Source: Enterobacter quasihormaechei | GTDB taxonomy: Bacteria > Pseudomonadota > Gammaproteobacteria > Enterobacterales > Enterobacteriaceae | Reading direction: 5' to 3' | Length of the DNA: 64,000 nucleotides | NCBI RefSeq assembly: GCF_004331385.1 | Contig: NZ_SJON01000001.1 | Span: 372,001 to 436,000, forward strand | In this document: positions 28,726 to 37,136 of the stretch, one piece after another | Layout: every line of letters starts with the position of its first letter | Numbering within the stretch: position 1 is the first letter of the stretch | Made by a program: the position numbers and the translations under genes | Notes under the pieces: model-generated | The model's database searches: none | What the model saw: only the letters and a program-made list of their open reading frames with translations | What the model was told of the DNA's origin: nothing

Positions 28726-29952
28726 ATGAGTAGCGTAGATATTCTTGTTCCCGACCTGCCTGAGTCCGTAGCAGATGCAACCGTCGCCACCTGGCACAAA
28801 AAACCAGGCGACGCGGTAACCCGCGACGAAGTGCTGGTAGAAATCGAAACTGACAAAGTGGTACTGGAAGTACCGGCTTCAGCGGATGGCATTCTGGATG
28901 CAGTCCTGGAAGATGAAGGTACGACCGTCACCTCTCGTCAGATCCTGGGTCGCCTGCGTGAAGGCAATAGCGCAGGTAAAGAGTCCAGCGCTAAATCTGA
29001 AGAGAAAGCGTCTACCCCGGCCCAGCGCCAGCAGGCGTCTCTCGAAGAGCAGACCAACGACGCGCTCAGCCCGGCGATCCGTCGTCTGCTGGCTGAACAC
29101 AGCCTTGACCCGGCAGCCATCAAAGGCACCGGTGTGGGCGGTCGTCTGACGCGTGAAGACATCGACAAGCATCTGGCTAAAGCGCCTTCTGAGGCGAAAG
29201 CCGAAGCCAAAGCGCCTGCGGCAGCGCCAGCGGCACAACCTCAGCTTGGCGCACGTAGCGAAAAACGCGTGCCGATGACCCGTCTGCGCAAGCGCGTGGC
29301 CGAGCGTCTGCTGGAAGCGAAAAACTCCACCGCGATGCTGACCACCTTCAACGAAGTCAACATGAAACCTATCATGGACCTGCGCAAGCAGTACGGTGAC
29401 GCGTTTGAAAAACGTCACGGTATCCGTCTGGGCTTCATGTCCTTCTACGTGAAGGCGGTGGTTGAAGCGCTGAAACGCTACCCGGAAGTGAACGCGTCTA
29501 TCGACGGCGATGACGTGGTTTACCACAACTACTTCGACGTCAGCATGGCGGTTTCTACCCCGCGCGGCCTGGTAACGCCAGTTCTGCGTGATGTGGATAC
29601 CCTGGGCATGGCTGACATCGAGAAGAAAATCAAAGAGCTGGCCGTGAAAGGCCGCGACGGCAAGCTGACCGTAGAAGACCTGACCGGCGGTAACTTCACC
29701 ATTACCAACGGCGGCGTATTCGGCTCGCTGATGTCTACCCCGATCATCAACCCGCCGCAGAGCGCGATCCTGGGTATGCACGCCATTAAAGATCGTCCGA
29801 TGGCGGTAGACGGTAAAGTGGAGATCCTGCCGATGATGTACCTGGCACTCTCTTACGATCACCGCCTGATCGATGGCCGCGAGTCCGTGGGCTTCCTGGT
29901 CGCGATTAAAGAGCTGCTGGAAGATCCAACACGTCTGCTGCTGGACGTCTAG
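28726..29952 (+). CDS. sucB: Dihydrolipoamide succinyltransferase (E2)
   Basis: 408 aa (E. coli 405). One lipoyl domain with the modified Lys44 in [11 protein letters not shown], an Ala/Pro/Glu-rich linker, an E1/E3-binding domain ([20 protein letters not shown]) and the C-terminal catalytic domain ending with [11 protein letters not shown] (catalytic His). Core of the oxoglutarate dehydrogenase complex. Confidence 0.98.
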   Translation: MSSVDILVPDLPESVADATVATWHKKPGDAVTRDEVLVEIETDKVVLEVPASADGILDAVLEDEGTTVTSRQILGRLREGNSAGKESSAKSEEKASTPAQRQQASLEEQTNDALSPAIRRLLAEHSLDPAAIKGTGVGGRLTREDIDKHLAKAPSEAKAEAKAPAAAPAAQPQLGARSEKRVPMTRLRKRVAERLLEAKNSTAMLTTFNEVNMKPIMDLRKQYGDAFEKRHGIRLGFMSFYVKAVVEALKRYPEVNASIDGDDVVYHNYFDVSMAVSTPRGLVTPVLRDVDTLGMADIEKKIKELAVKGRDGKLTVEDLTGGNFTITNGGVFGSLMSTPIINPPQSAILGMHAIKDRPMAVDGKVEILPMMYLALSYDHRLIDGRESVGFLVAIKELLEDPTRLLLDV

Positions 29953-29973
29953 TGACTATTTAGCATCACCTGC

Positions 29974-30030
29974 CCTGTAGGCCGGATAAGCGTAGCGCCA
30001 GCCGGCGCACAGACCGCGCCGGTCTACAGG
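29974..30030. repeat. REP element between sucB and sucC
   Basis: REP unit tgtaggccggataagcgtag inside a larger inverted repeat CCTGTAG (29974-29980) / CTACAGG (30024-30030). It lies within an operon, so it probably affects mRNA stability rather than ending transcription. Confidence 0.75.
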
Positions 30031-30069
30031 TTTGAAGATAACGATTACCCTGAAGGATGGATAGAACAC

Positions 30070-31236
30070 ATGAACTTACATGAATATCAGGCCAAACAGC
30101 TGTTTGCCCGGTATGGCTTACCGGCTCCGGTGGGTTATGCCTGTACTACCCCGCGTGAAGCAGAAGAAGCCGCGTCTAAAATCGGTTCCGGCCCGTGGGT
30201 AGTTAAATGTCAGGTTCACGCTGGTGGCCGTGGTAAAGCGGGCGGTGTGAAGGTCGTTAAGAGCAAAGAAGAGATCCGTGCGTTTGCTGAACATTGGCTC
30301 GGCAAGCGTCTGGTAACCTACCAGACAGACGCGAACGGCCAGCCGGTTAACCAGATCCTGGTGGAAGCGGCGACCGATATCGCGAAAGAGCTGTACCTGG
30401 GCGCAGTCGTAGACCGTAGCTCCCGTCGCGTGGTGTTCATGGCGTCTACCGAAGGCGGCGTGGAAATTGAAAAAGTGGCGGAAGAAACCCCGCACCTGAT
30501 CCATAAAGTGGCTATCGATCCGCTGGCGGGCCCAATGCCTTACCAGGGGCGCGAGCTGGCGTTCAAACTGGGTCTGGAAGGTAAGCTGGTTCAGCAGTTC
30601 ACCAAGATCTTCATGGGTCTGGCGACTATCTTCCTGGAGCGCGATCTGGCGCTGATCGAGATCAACCCGCTGGTGATCACCACCCAGGGCGACCTGATCT
30701 GCCTCGACGGCAAGCTGGGCGCTGACGGCAACGCGCTGTTCCGCCAGTCCGATCTGCGTGAAATGCGCGACCAGTCTCAGGAAGATCCGCGTGAAGCGCA
30801 GGCTGCACAGTGGGAACTGAACTACGTGGCGCTGGATGGCAACATCGGCTGCATGGTTAACGGTGCAGGCCTGGCGATGGGCACCATGGACATCGTTAAG
30901 CTGCACGGCGGCGAGCCGGCGAACTTCCTCGACGTGGGCGGTGGCGCAACCAAAGAGCGCGTAACCGAAGCGTTCAAAATCATTCTCTCTGACAGCAACG
31001 TTAAAGCCGTTCTGGTTAACATCTTCGGCGGTATCGTCCGTTGCGACCTGATCGCCGACGGTATCATCGGTGCGGTAGAAGAAGTGGGCGTTAACGTTCC
31101 GGTTGTTGTCCGTCTGGAAGGAAACAACGCTGAACTCGGCGCGAAAAAACTGGCTGACAGCGGCCTGAATATTATTGCAGCGAAAAGTCTGACGGATGCA
31201 GCTCAGCAGGTTGTTGCCGCAGTGGAGGGGAAATAA
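30070..31236 (+). CDS. sucC: Succinyl-CoA synthetase beta subunit
   Basis: 388 aa, E. coli length. ATP-grasp N-terminal domain ([33 protein letters not shown]) and C-terminal CoA-ligase domain ([14 protein letters not shown]). With SucD makes ATP from succinyl-CoA. Shares one base with sucD (TAATG). Confidence 0.98.
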   Translation: MNLHEYQAKQLFARYGLPAPVGYACTTPREAEEAASKIGSGPWVVKCQVHAGGRGKAGGVKVVKSKEEIRAFAEHWLGKRLVTYQTDANGQPVNQILVEAATDIAKELYLGAVVDRSSRRVVFMASTEGGVEIEKVAEETPHLIHKVAIDPLAGPMPYQGRELAFKLGLEGKLVQQFTKIFMGLATIFLERDLALIEINPLVITTQGDLICLDGKLGADGNALFRQSDLREMRDQSQEDPREAQAAQWELNYVALDGNIGCMVNGAGLAMGTMDIVKLHGGEPANFLDVGGGATKERVTEAFKIILSDSNVKAVLVNIFGGIVRCDLIADGIIGAVEEVGVNVPVVVRLEGNNAELGAKKLADSGLNIIAAKSLTDAAQQVVAAVEGK

Positions 31237-32105
31237 TGTCCGTTTTAATTAATAAAGATACCAAGGTTATCTGCCAGGGCTTCACCGGTAGCCAGGGGAC
31301 TTTCCACTCCGAACAGGCGATTGCCTACGGCACGCAGATGGTTGGCGGCGTAACGCCAGGTAAAGGTGGCACCACGCACCTGGGCCTGCCGGTGTTCAAC
31401 ACCGTGCGTGAAGCCGTAGAAGCGACCGGCGCAACCGCGACCGTGATCTACGTTCCGGCGCCGTTCTGCAAAGACTCCATTCTGGAAGCGATCGACGCAG
31501 GCATCAAACTGATCATCACCATTACCGAAGGTATCCCGACGCTTGATATGCTGACCGTGAAGGTGAAGCTGGATGAAGCGGGCGTGCGCATGATCGGCCC
31601 GAACTGCCCAGGCGTGATCACCCCGGGCGAATGCAAAATCGGCATCATGCCGGGCCACATTCACAAGCCGGGTAAAGTGGGCATCGTGTCCCGTTCCGGT
31701 ACCCTGACCTATGAAGCGGTTAAGCAGACCACCGACTACGGTTTCGGCCAGTCTACCTGTGTAGGCATCGGCGGTGACCCGATCCCGGGCTCTAACTTCA
31801 TCGACATCCTGAAGCTGTTCCAGGAAGATCCGCAGACCGAAGCGATCGTAATGATCGGCGAGATCGGCGGTAGCGCCGAAGAAGAAGCGGCGGCTTACAT
31901 CAAAGATCACGTCACCAAGCCGGTAGTGGGTTACATCGCGGGTGTGACCGCGCCGAAAGGCAAGCGTATGGGTCACGCGGGCGCGATCATCGCTGGCGGT
32001 AAAGGTACGGCGGACGAGAAGTTTGCCGCGCTGGAAGCCGCAGGCGTGAAGACCGTTCGCAGCCTGGCGGATATCGGCGAAGCGCTGAAATCCATCATTA
32101 AGTAA
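31236..32105 (+). CDS. sucD: Succinyl-CoA synthetase alpha subunit
   Basis: 289 aa, E. coli length. CoA-binding Rossmann domain ([17 protein letters not shown]) and the phospho-His in [17 protein letters not shown] (His247 counting Met). Last gene of the sdhCDAB-sucABCD operon; followed by an SdhX-like 3'UTR and terminator. Confidence 0.98.
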   Translation: MSVLINKDTKVICQGFTGSQGTFHSEQAIAYGTQMVGGVTPGKGGTTHLGLPVFNTVREAVEATGATATVIYVPAPFCKDSILEAIDAGIKLIITITEGIPTLDMLTVKVKLDEAGVRMIGPNCPGVITPGECKIGIMPGHIHKPGKVGIVSRSGTLTYEAVKQTTDYGFGQSTCVGIGGDPIPGSNFIDILKLFQEDPQTEAIVMIGEIGGSAEEEAAAYIKDHVTKPVVGYIAGVTAPKGKRMGHAGAIIAGGKGTADEKFAALEAAGVKTVRSLADIGEALKSIIK

Positions 32106-32109
32106 ATCC

Positions 32110-32192
32110 TCTCTGCTCCCCGGATGGGGAGCGTTAAAGTATAAAAATGTCCGTTTCGACATGGTTGGCCGCTGAATAGCGGCCTTTTTTTT
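32110..32192 (+). ncRNA. sdhX: SdhX (RybD)-like 3'UTR small RNA
   Basis: Between the sucD stop and a strong terminator are three hairpins: GCTCCCC-GGAT-GGGGAGC (32115-32132), ATGTC-CGTTTC-GACAT and the terminator stem, with a single-stranded AU-rich stretch between the first two. In E. coli and Salmonella the Hfq-binding sRNA SdhX is released from this same place. The location and layout fit; sequence identity was not checked. Confidence 0.55.
32167..32192 (+). terminator. sdh-suc operon terminator
   Basis: GGCCGCT (32167-32173) / AGCGGCC (32178-32184) with a GAAT loop, then eight T residues. The T tract overlaps the stop codon of the convergent gene at 32191. Confidence 0.93.
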
Positions 32193-32961
32193 ACATGACG
32201 ACGCTGAAACCGGCAAAGAGGGTGAATTTCGGCAGATTATCCCCGTCGTGCGCAACCGTCCACTGCGGCTCGACAAAGGCGCTGACCACTTTTCCTCCCA
32301 CTCCCCAGGCGCGCCCGCCGCCAATGCCAACCGGAATGTAATAATCATCCGACTCCCGATCCCAGGTCCAGATGCCCGAGCTGCGCAAGTACCAGCCGCC
32401 CTGAAACTTATAGATGAAAATCGGCTGGAACGTCGCGGTCTCTACGTCGTCGCGCGCGTCGTCTCCGGCAAAGCTTTTCTGCCATTGCACCAGCGTGCCC
32501 GCCATCCAGCCGGGGGTGGATTTGATCGCAACGGCAGAGAGCCCGCCCTGCCATTTGCCGCTGCCCAGCGCGTCGTCGCTGGCGGAGTCTGCGGTGATGA
32601 GCGGCCCCACGCCAATTTTTACCCCCTCCTGTTTGAGCAGGAAAATATCAAACACGTTGATATCGCCAGGCCCGGTCTTATAGCCCTGCGGCTGTGGGCG
32701 GGTTGCCATCGGAACGGTTAAGCGAAGGATCTGCGGCACGGGTACCCAGCTGTTAGCGGCTAACGGAACGGTTGCGCGAAAGAGCGTATCGTTGAGATGC
32801 CGATCGCTGTTGTAAAGCTCAGGCGTGTAGTAATCCTGAAGCGCAACGGAGGTTGAAAGGTGTAACGGGTTGGTGGCTTTTTCAATGGCATCCTCTACCG
32901 CGGCGTGGCCGAGAGCCGGCATCAACATCATCAGGCCGGGTAACAGTAAACGGTTTCGCAT
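32191..32961 (-). CDS. Putative outer-membrane beta-barrel protein with signal peptide
   Basis: 256 aa. The frame extends upstream, but ATG at 32961 has a near-perfect Shine-Dalgarno (AAGGAGG, minus strand) and gives a clear signal peptide, MRNRLLLPGLMMLMPALGHA, with cleavage likely after HA. The mature part is rich in alternating polar/aromatic strands (GWYLRSSGIWTWDR; KFTLFAGFSVV), suggesting a small beta-barrel. It resembles the bacterial proteins sometimes mislabelled neuromedin U; I cannot assign a substrate. It follows the barrel gene at 32972 by 10 bp and the alkyl sulfatase farther upstream, so it is the third gene of that operon. Confidence 0.75.
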   Translation of the reverse strand: MRNRLLLPGLMMLMPALGHAAVEDAIEKATNPLHLSTSVALQDYYTPELYNSDRHLNDTLFRATVPLAANSWVPVPQILRLTVPMATRPQPQGYKTGPGDINVFDIFLLKQEGVKIGVGPLITADSASDDALGSGKWQGGLSAVAIKSTPGWMAGTLVQWQKSFAGDDARDDVETATFQPIFIYKFQGGWYLRSSGIWTWDRESDDYYIPVGIGGGRAWGVGGKVVSAFVEPQWTVAHDGDNLPKFTLFAGFSVVM

Positions 32962-32971
32962 GTTGTCCTCC

Positions 32972-33895
32972 TTACCATAGATATTGCAGACGGAATGACC
33001 AGGTGGTGACGTCCGGCGAGCCATCCCGCTGATGCGTGGTGTCGGTGTAGGCGATCATCCCCCCAAAACGCGGGCTCAGCATGAAGCCCAGAGAGCCCCC
33101 AAGCAGCACGTTCTCCTGTTCGTCGTCCTGCAACGTTCCGTCAACGCGGGTTTCGCCGCCTTTCGTCCAGCTGGAGTCCAGCGAGAGCCAGAGCGCGGGC
33201 GAGAGGGTATAGCTCCAGTGGCCCTCGAGGGTGTAGAGCGGGCGCTGTTCCAGACGGCTGTTTTGCTGGTAGTCGTTATTGTCGGTGAAGAAACTGACCC
33301 AGCTGTTGAGCTCCAGCCAGGTCGGACCGAGCGGCACGCCGAACGCCAGCTCGGGCTTAAAGGCCCAGCGGTTCGCGCCGATGTTGATCGCGTTATCGCT
33401 GTCATAGTCTCCCGTGGGAAGGGTGAGCCAGAGCGCGCCCGTCAGGAACATCTCCGGCTGCCAGCGCTTAAATTCCTCCACGCTGAGCGCCGGGCCGCCG
33501 AACAGGTTATGGGCAAAGACCACCTGGGTATCGCCAAGATTTTCATGATTGAGCGAACCGGTAAGGTATTTGGCATTATCCAGCGAGGCCGTCATGCTGG
33601 CGTAGGGCTGGATGACCTGTATCGCTGAAACGCGTCCGTCGATATCGAACGAATGCGCGTAGCGTAAAACGTACACGTCCGCGTCCACGCTGGCGCCATC
33701 GGCGGGAAGGTTTCCGTCGAGCGAGGTATTGGTATGAACATTGTTGTAATAGCCGAAGATGAGATTGGTGTCCTTCGGCAGGTTTTGCCAGTCGCGGGCG
33801 TTATCGGCCCGCACGTACAGCGGCAACAAAACCAGCAGCAGGCCTGCGATCAGAACGATAATGGCCACCACGAGATGACGTTCAGATTTTTGCAT
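32972..33895 (-). CDS. Putative outer-membrane transporter (phenol MetA-degradation-like family)
   Basis: 307 aa. N-terminal hydrophobic segment (about 8-28, VVAIIVLIAGLLLVLLPLYV, then RADN) acts as a signal peptide or anchor. The mature chain has the features of the Phenol_MetA_deg/transporter family: LPKDTNLIFGYYNN, LTLPTGDYD and NIGANRWAFKPELAFG, ending in RLQYLW with the terminal aromatic residue usual in outer-membrane barrels. No experiment defines the substrate; the operon context suggests passage of an alkyl sulfate or its product, which is inference. Confidence 0.75.
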   Translation of the reverse strand: MQKSERHLVVAIIVLIAGLLLVLLPLYVRADNARDWQNLPKDTNLIFGYYNNVHTNTSLDGNLPADGASVDADVYVLRYAHSFDIDGRVSAIQVIQPYASMTASLDNAKYLTGSLNHENLGDTQVVFAHNLFGGPALSVEEFKRWQPEMFLTGALWLTLPTGDYDSDNAINIGANRWAFKPELAFGVPLGPTWLELNSWVSFFTDNNDYQQNSRLEQRPLYTLEGHWSYTLSPALWLSLDSSWTKGGETRVDGTLQDDEQENVLLGGSLGFMLSPRFGGMIAYTDTTHQRDGSPDVTTWSFRLQYLW

Positions 33896-33925
33896 AACAT
33901 TGTCCCGTTATGTTTTTGCAATAAA

Positions 33926-33950
33926 CGCCCCGACCGCGCGGGCAGGGGCG
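33926..33950 (-). other. GC-rich hairpin between alkyl sulfatase and barrel genes
   Basis: On the minus strand CGCCCC...GGGGCG (6-bp arms) is followed by TTTATT. It could be a weak terminator or attenuator reducing expression of the two downstream barrel genes. Confidence 0.35.
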
Positions 33951-33958
33951 GGCAAGGG

Positions 33959-35911
33959 TCAGGGGGTGACGATGTTGAACATCTGCGGGAAGGTATCCAG
34001 CAGGTCCAGCAGCTCCTTCAGCTTCTGGGTGCTGCCGTCGACGCTGAGCTCGCCATCAGCGATACTCTTGTCCAGCGGCTGCTGGTGGTTTATCAAATGG
34101 GACATCCCGGCCACGCTGGTCTTCACGCTGAAATCAGGGTCGCTGAAGGGGAGATCCTTGTGGTACATGATGACGCTGTTGTTAAGCGCGATCCCCCACT
34201 TGTCGCCGTCAGGCAACGTCCAGTTGAAGCGCAGCTGCTTGCCGTTGGCCTTCGGCCCGTTAAGCGCCACGCCCATATAATCAAGCAGGGCTTCAGGGGC
34301 AATGCTGGCGGTTAAATCGCTGTCCATTGTCGACCCGGCCGGGATAACCGGAACGCCGTCGCGCAGCTCTTTCGCGCCGCTCAGGTACTCATTGCGCCAG
34401 AGCGCGTTCTCGCTCTGCCAGCCGAGCTGGGAGAAGACGTCCGCCTGTAGCGCCTTAGCCTGCTTGTTCTCCGGGTTGGCGAAAATCAGATGGTTAAGAA
34501 GCTGTGCGGCCCAGCGATAGTCTCCGCTGTTCACCGCCTGCTGCGCCTGCTGGTAGACCTGCTTCTCGCCGCCCATGAGGTGAATATATTTAGGCGCGGC
34601 CTCTTTTTCGGGGAGAGGATTCAGGTTAGCGGGGTTACTGTCGTACCAGCCCATGTAATACATGTACATGCCTTTGGCATTGTGGCTGACCGTGCCGTAG
34701 TAGCCCTGGTTGGCCCAGTTTTTCGCGAGGCTGTCCGGCAGGCGGATGGTCTCGGCGATCTCATCCATGGTATAGCCCTTGTTGATCAGATTAAGCACCT
34801 GATCGTTCAGGTATTTATACATGTCGCGCTGGTCGCCCATGTACTTCCTGATGCGGGCGTTATCCCACATAGGCCAGAGGTGCTGGCTGATGGTGATTTG
34901 CGCTTTATCGCCGTAGGTGACGAGCGCTTTGTCCAGCGCTTTCCACCAGTTCACCGCGCTACGCGCCTTGGCGCCCCGCAGGGTATAGAGGTTGTGCATG
35001 CTGGGGTTCAGCAGCTCCGTGGTGTCCAGCACGTTGAACTGCGGGAACCACATCATCATCTCGGACGGTGCCTCCGTTCCGGGAACCAGCAGGAACTCTA
35101 TATCAATACCGTCTATGTTCACCCGGTCGCCGGATTTATTCACGATATACGTCGGAGCGATTAAGCTGTTTTTGCCGGTTGCCAGCGATTTGCCCATGCC
35201 GTTATCCACGTGGCCTTCTGGCCCGGGTTTCAGCATCATGCCGTACATATAAAGCGCCCGGCGGCTCATCGCGTTTCCCGCCAGCAGGTTTTCGCTGGTG
35301 GCTTCCTCCATGAATCCATCCGGCGCGTAGATTTTCACCTTGCCGCTCTTCACGTCGCTCTCGGAAACGACGCCCTTCACGCCGCCGAAATGATCCACAT
35401 GGCTATGCGTATAAATGACGGCAACAATGGGCTTTTTCGGACGGTGCTGATAATAAAGCTCAAGCGCCGCACGGGCGGTATCGGTCGCCACCAGCGGATC
35501 GATAATAATAATGCCGCTGTCGCCTTCAACAATGGTCATGTTGGAAATATCCAGCCCGCGCACCTGATACATTTTATCGGTGACTTTAAATAACCCGGAA
35601 ATATTGTTGAGCTGGGCGTGGCGCCATAAAGAAGGGTTAACCGTTGCCGGGGCATCTCCCTTGAGGAAAGACCAGCCGTCAATATTCATTACGGTTTTGC
35701 CGCCGTCGGTTTTAATTACCGGCGTGGTGAGCGTGGCGATAAATCCGCGTTTCGCGTCAGCGATACCCTGCTGGTCGGTGAAATCCAGCGTTTTATAGAC
35801 GGCGGCATTGCGCTCTTTCGTATAGGCAGAAGGGCTGGGGGCGCTGTCGTTTGCGCTGGCCTGAAAAGCGAACAGCGTGAAAAGACTAACTGCAATCAGA
35901 GTCGGTTTCAT
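33959..35911 (-). CDS. Periplasmic linear alkyl sulfatase (SdsA1/YjcS-like)
   Basis: 650 aa from ATG 35911; a second in-frame ATG lies at 35920, but AAGG about 9 bp before 35911 fits better. Signal peptide MKPTLIAVSLFTLFAFQASA. Metallo-beta-lactamase fold with the zinc motif THSHVDH (His169, His171, Asp173, His174), an alkyl-sulfatase dimerisation region with TPR-like repeats (about 410-530), and a C-terminal SCP2-like hydrophobic-ligand domain (about 535-650). The family hydrolyses primary alkyl sulfates such as dodecyl sulfate to alcohol and sulfate. Length and domains resemble E. coli YjcS, but the location here, between sucD and mngR, does not match K-12. First gene of a three-gene minus-strand operon. 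Confidence 0.88.
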   Translation of the reverse strand: MKPTLIAVSLFTLFAFQASANDSAPSPSAYTKERNAAVYKTLDFTDQQGIADAKRGFIATLTTPVIKTDGGKTVMNIDGWSFLKGDAPATVNPSLWRHAQLNNISGLFKVTDKMYQVRGLDISNMTIVEGDSGIIIIDPLVATDTARAALELYYQHRPKKPIVAVIYTHSHVDHFGGVKGVVSESDVKSGKVKIYAPDGFMEEATSENLLAGNAMSRRALYMYGMMLKPGPEGHVDNGMGKSLATGKNSLIAPTYIVNKSGDRVNIDGIDIEFLLVPGTEAPSEMMMWFPQFNVLDTTELLNPSMHNLYTLRGAKARSAVNWWKALDKALVTYGDKAQITISQHLWPMWDNARIRKYMGDQRDMYKYLNDQVLNLINKGYTMDEIAETIRLPDSLAKNWANQGYYGTVSHNAKGMYMYYMGWYDSNPANLNPLPEKEAAPKYIHLMGGEKQVYQQAQQAVNSGDYRWAAQLLNHLIFANPENKQAKALQADVFSQLGWQSENALWRNEYLSGAKELRDGVPVIPAGSTMDSDLTASIAPEALLDYMGVALNGPKANGKQLRFNWTLPDGDKWGIALNNSVIMYHKDLPFSDPDFSVKTSVAGMSHLINHQQPLDKSIADGELSVDGSTQKLKELLDLLDTFPQMFNIVTP

Positions 35912-36247
35912 ATCCTGCATCCTTAGGTGATAAATCTCACGCTAAGAGTGCGGCAAAGCAGATTCGGAAAAGACAAATTATATCCGCAGCTACTATAAAT
36001 CGGCGGAAATAAAAACAAAAGTGGCGGTAATTATTGATTATTTGTATGAGACTGGCGAAACAGCCACCACAAGGGATGCGCGCGCTGATGGTGTCGCGCG
36101 TCGAAAAACAAATGTGATGCTCTGCACAGAATTCTATTCATGAAATAAATAGCCGGAAAATGCATTTTTACAATAAACCACGAAATGCAATGGCAAATAA
36201 TTAAATGTCAGCGATATCCTAACGCGAAGCTATTAGGACATCGCCTC
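35912..36247. promoter_or_regulatory. Region between alkyl sulfatase and mngR
   Basis: 336 bp, AT-rich, no gene. On the minus strand a perfect TATAAT lies at 35982-35977, 66 bp before the sulfatase start, without a good -35, which suggests an activator. A CRP-like TGTGA-TGCTCT-GCACA is at 36113-36128. A hairpin at 36211-36244 probably ends mngR. Confidence 0.45.
36211..36244 (-). terminator. Probable mngR terminator hairpin
   Basis: GCGATATCCTAA (36211-36222) and TTAGGACATCGC (36233-36244) pair over 12 bp with one mismatch, starting 4 bp after the mngR stop. The following minus-strand sequence is only moderately T-rich (GACATTTAATTA). Confidence 0.5.
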
Positions 36248-36964
36248 TTAATGATGGCGCCGGGCAATTAAGGTGAAGCGATAGTCGTCGCTTTTAAAGC
36301 TGTTGCGGCTGTACTCAAACAGCGTCCCGTCATTAAGAAAACCGCGGGAGATTTTTTCAAGAATCGGGCGGGAAGGATCGATTCCCAGTGCCTCGATGGT
36401 TTCTGGCGTAGGGTTTACCGCGACGATCTCCTGCTCGCTCCGGTCAATGACCATCTTCTTTATCTGCTCAATGTAGTGGTACTTGGAGTTTTCCATCACT
36501 TCCCAGGTGAGATCGGGGAAAAGCGCCAGCGGCATCCACGTCTCTTCCAGCGTAACCGGCTTTTGCTTGATAAAGCGGACGCGCTTAACGTGCCAGACCT
36601 TATCGCCTTCGGCGAGCGCCATCGTTGCCGCCAGCGCCGCATCGGCTTTTATCACTTCGAACACCCGCACGTCGCTGTGGGTTTCCACGCGTCTGTCCGC
36701 CAGCTTTTCGTAAAAGCTGGTGAGCTGGTAGATGTCGTAATTAACCCGTTCCTCTTTAACGTAGGTGCCGCTGCCCTGAACGCTCTCCACGATGCCCTGC
36801 TCGGTCAACAGCTTCAGGGCCTGCCGGACGGTTACGCGGCTCACGCCGAAGGTGGCCTGGAGCGCGGATTCGGTCGGCAGGGCGTCCCCGGCGGCCAGCA
36901 CGCCCTGCTGGATCTGATCCCGCAGGGTATCCGCGATCTGACGATATTTCGGTTTTCCGCTCAT
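36248..36964 (-). CDS. mngR: MngR, GntR/HutC-family repressor of mannosyl-glycerate genes
   Basis: 238 aa (E. coli 240). N-terminal winged helix (YRQIADTLRDQIQQG; TESALQATFGVSRVTVRQAL) and UTRA ligand domain. Start set at ATG 36964 (MSGKPKYRQ), which matches the family N terminus; the longer ORF adds a non-homologous 38 residues. Divergent from mngA with the intergenic region between them, the usual arrangement for self-regulated control of mngAB. Confidence 0.93.
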   Translation of the reverse strand: MSGKPKYRQIADTLRDQIQQGVLAAGDALPTESALQATFGVSRVTVRQALKLLTEQGIVESVQGSGTYVKEERVNYDIYQLTSFYEKLADRRVETHSDVRVFEVIKADAALAATMALAEGDKVWHVKRVRFIKQKPVTLEETWMPLALFPDLTWEVMENSKYHYIEQIKKMVIDRSEQEIVAVNPTPETIEALGIDPSRPILEKISRGFLNDGTLFEYSRNSFKSDDYRFTLIARRHH

Positions 36965-37025
36965 GCACGCCCGTTGTCTTGTTCCGTTAATACCATTGAT
37001 GACGATTATGCCTCGGCTGATGAAA

Positions 37026-37040
37026 TTGTAAATAATACAA
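37026..37040. promoter_or_regulatory. Candidate MngR operator
   Basis: Inverted repeat TTGTA-AATAA-TACAA in the mngR-mngA gap, with a further half-site TACAA at 37047-37051. GntR-family operators are short AT-rich palindromes; assignment to MngR is inference. Confidence 0.4.
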
Positions 37041-37136
37041 ATTAAATACAAATGATCGTTAAACATGAAAATGATCACATAATCGTCTTATTTGCTCTGC
37101 GATACTCTCGCCAGTCTGTTTACGGGAGTAACCATA

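Noticed and set aside
33032-33628. 198-aa plus-strand frame opposite the barrel gene
   Set aside because: No signal or motif; the minus-strand reading has a coherent export signal and family motifs.
32191-35911. Genomic island with integrase or insertion sequence around the sulfatase operon
   Set aside because: No transposase, integrase, direct repeats or tRNA at the borders; base composition by eye is like the neighbours.
37092-37136. Longer mngA start at 37092
   Set aside because: No ribosome binding site; it would lie across the promoter/operator side. The ATG at 37137 has GGGAG at proper spacing.
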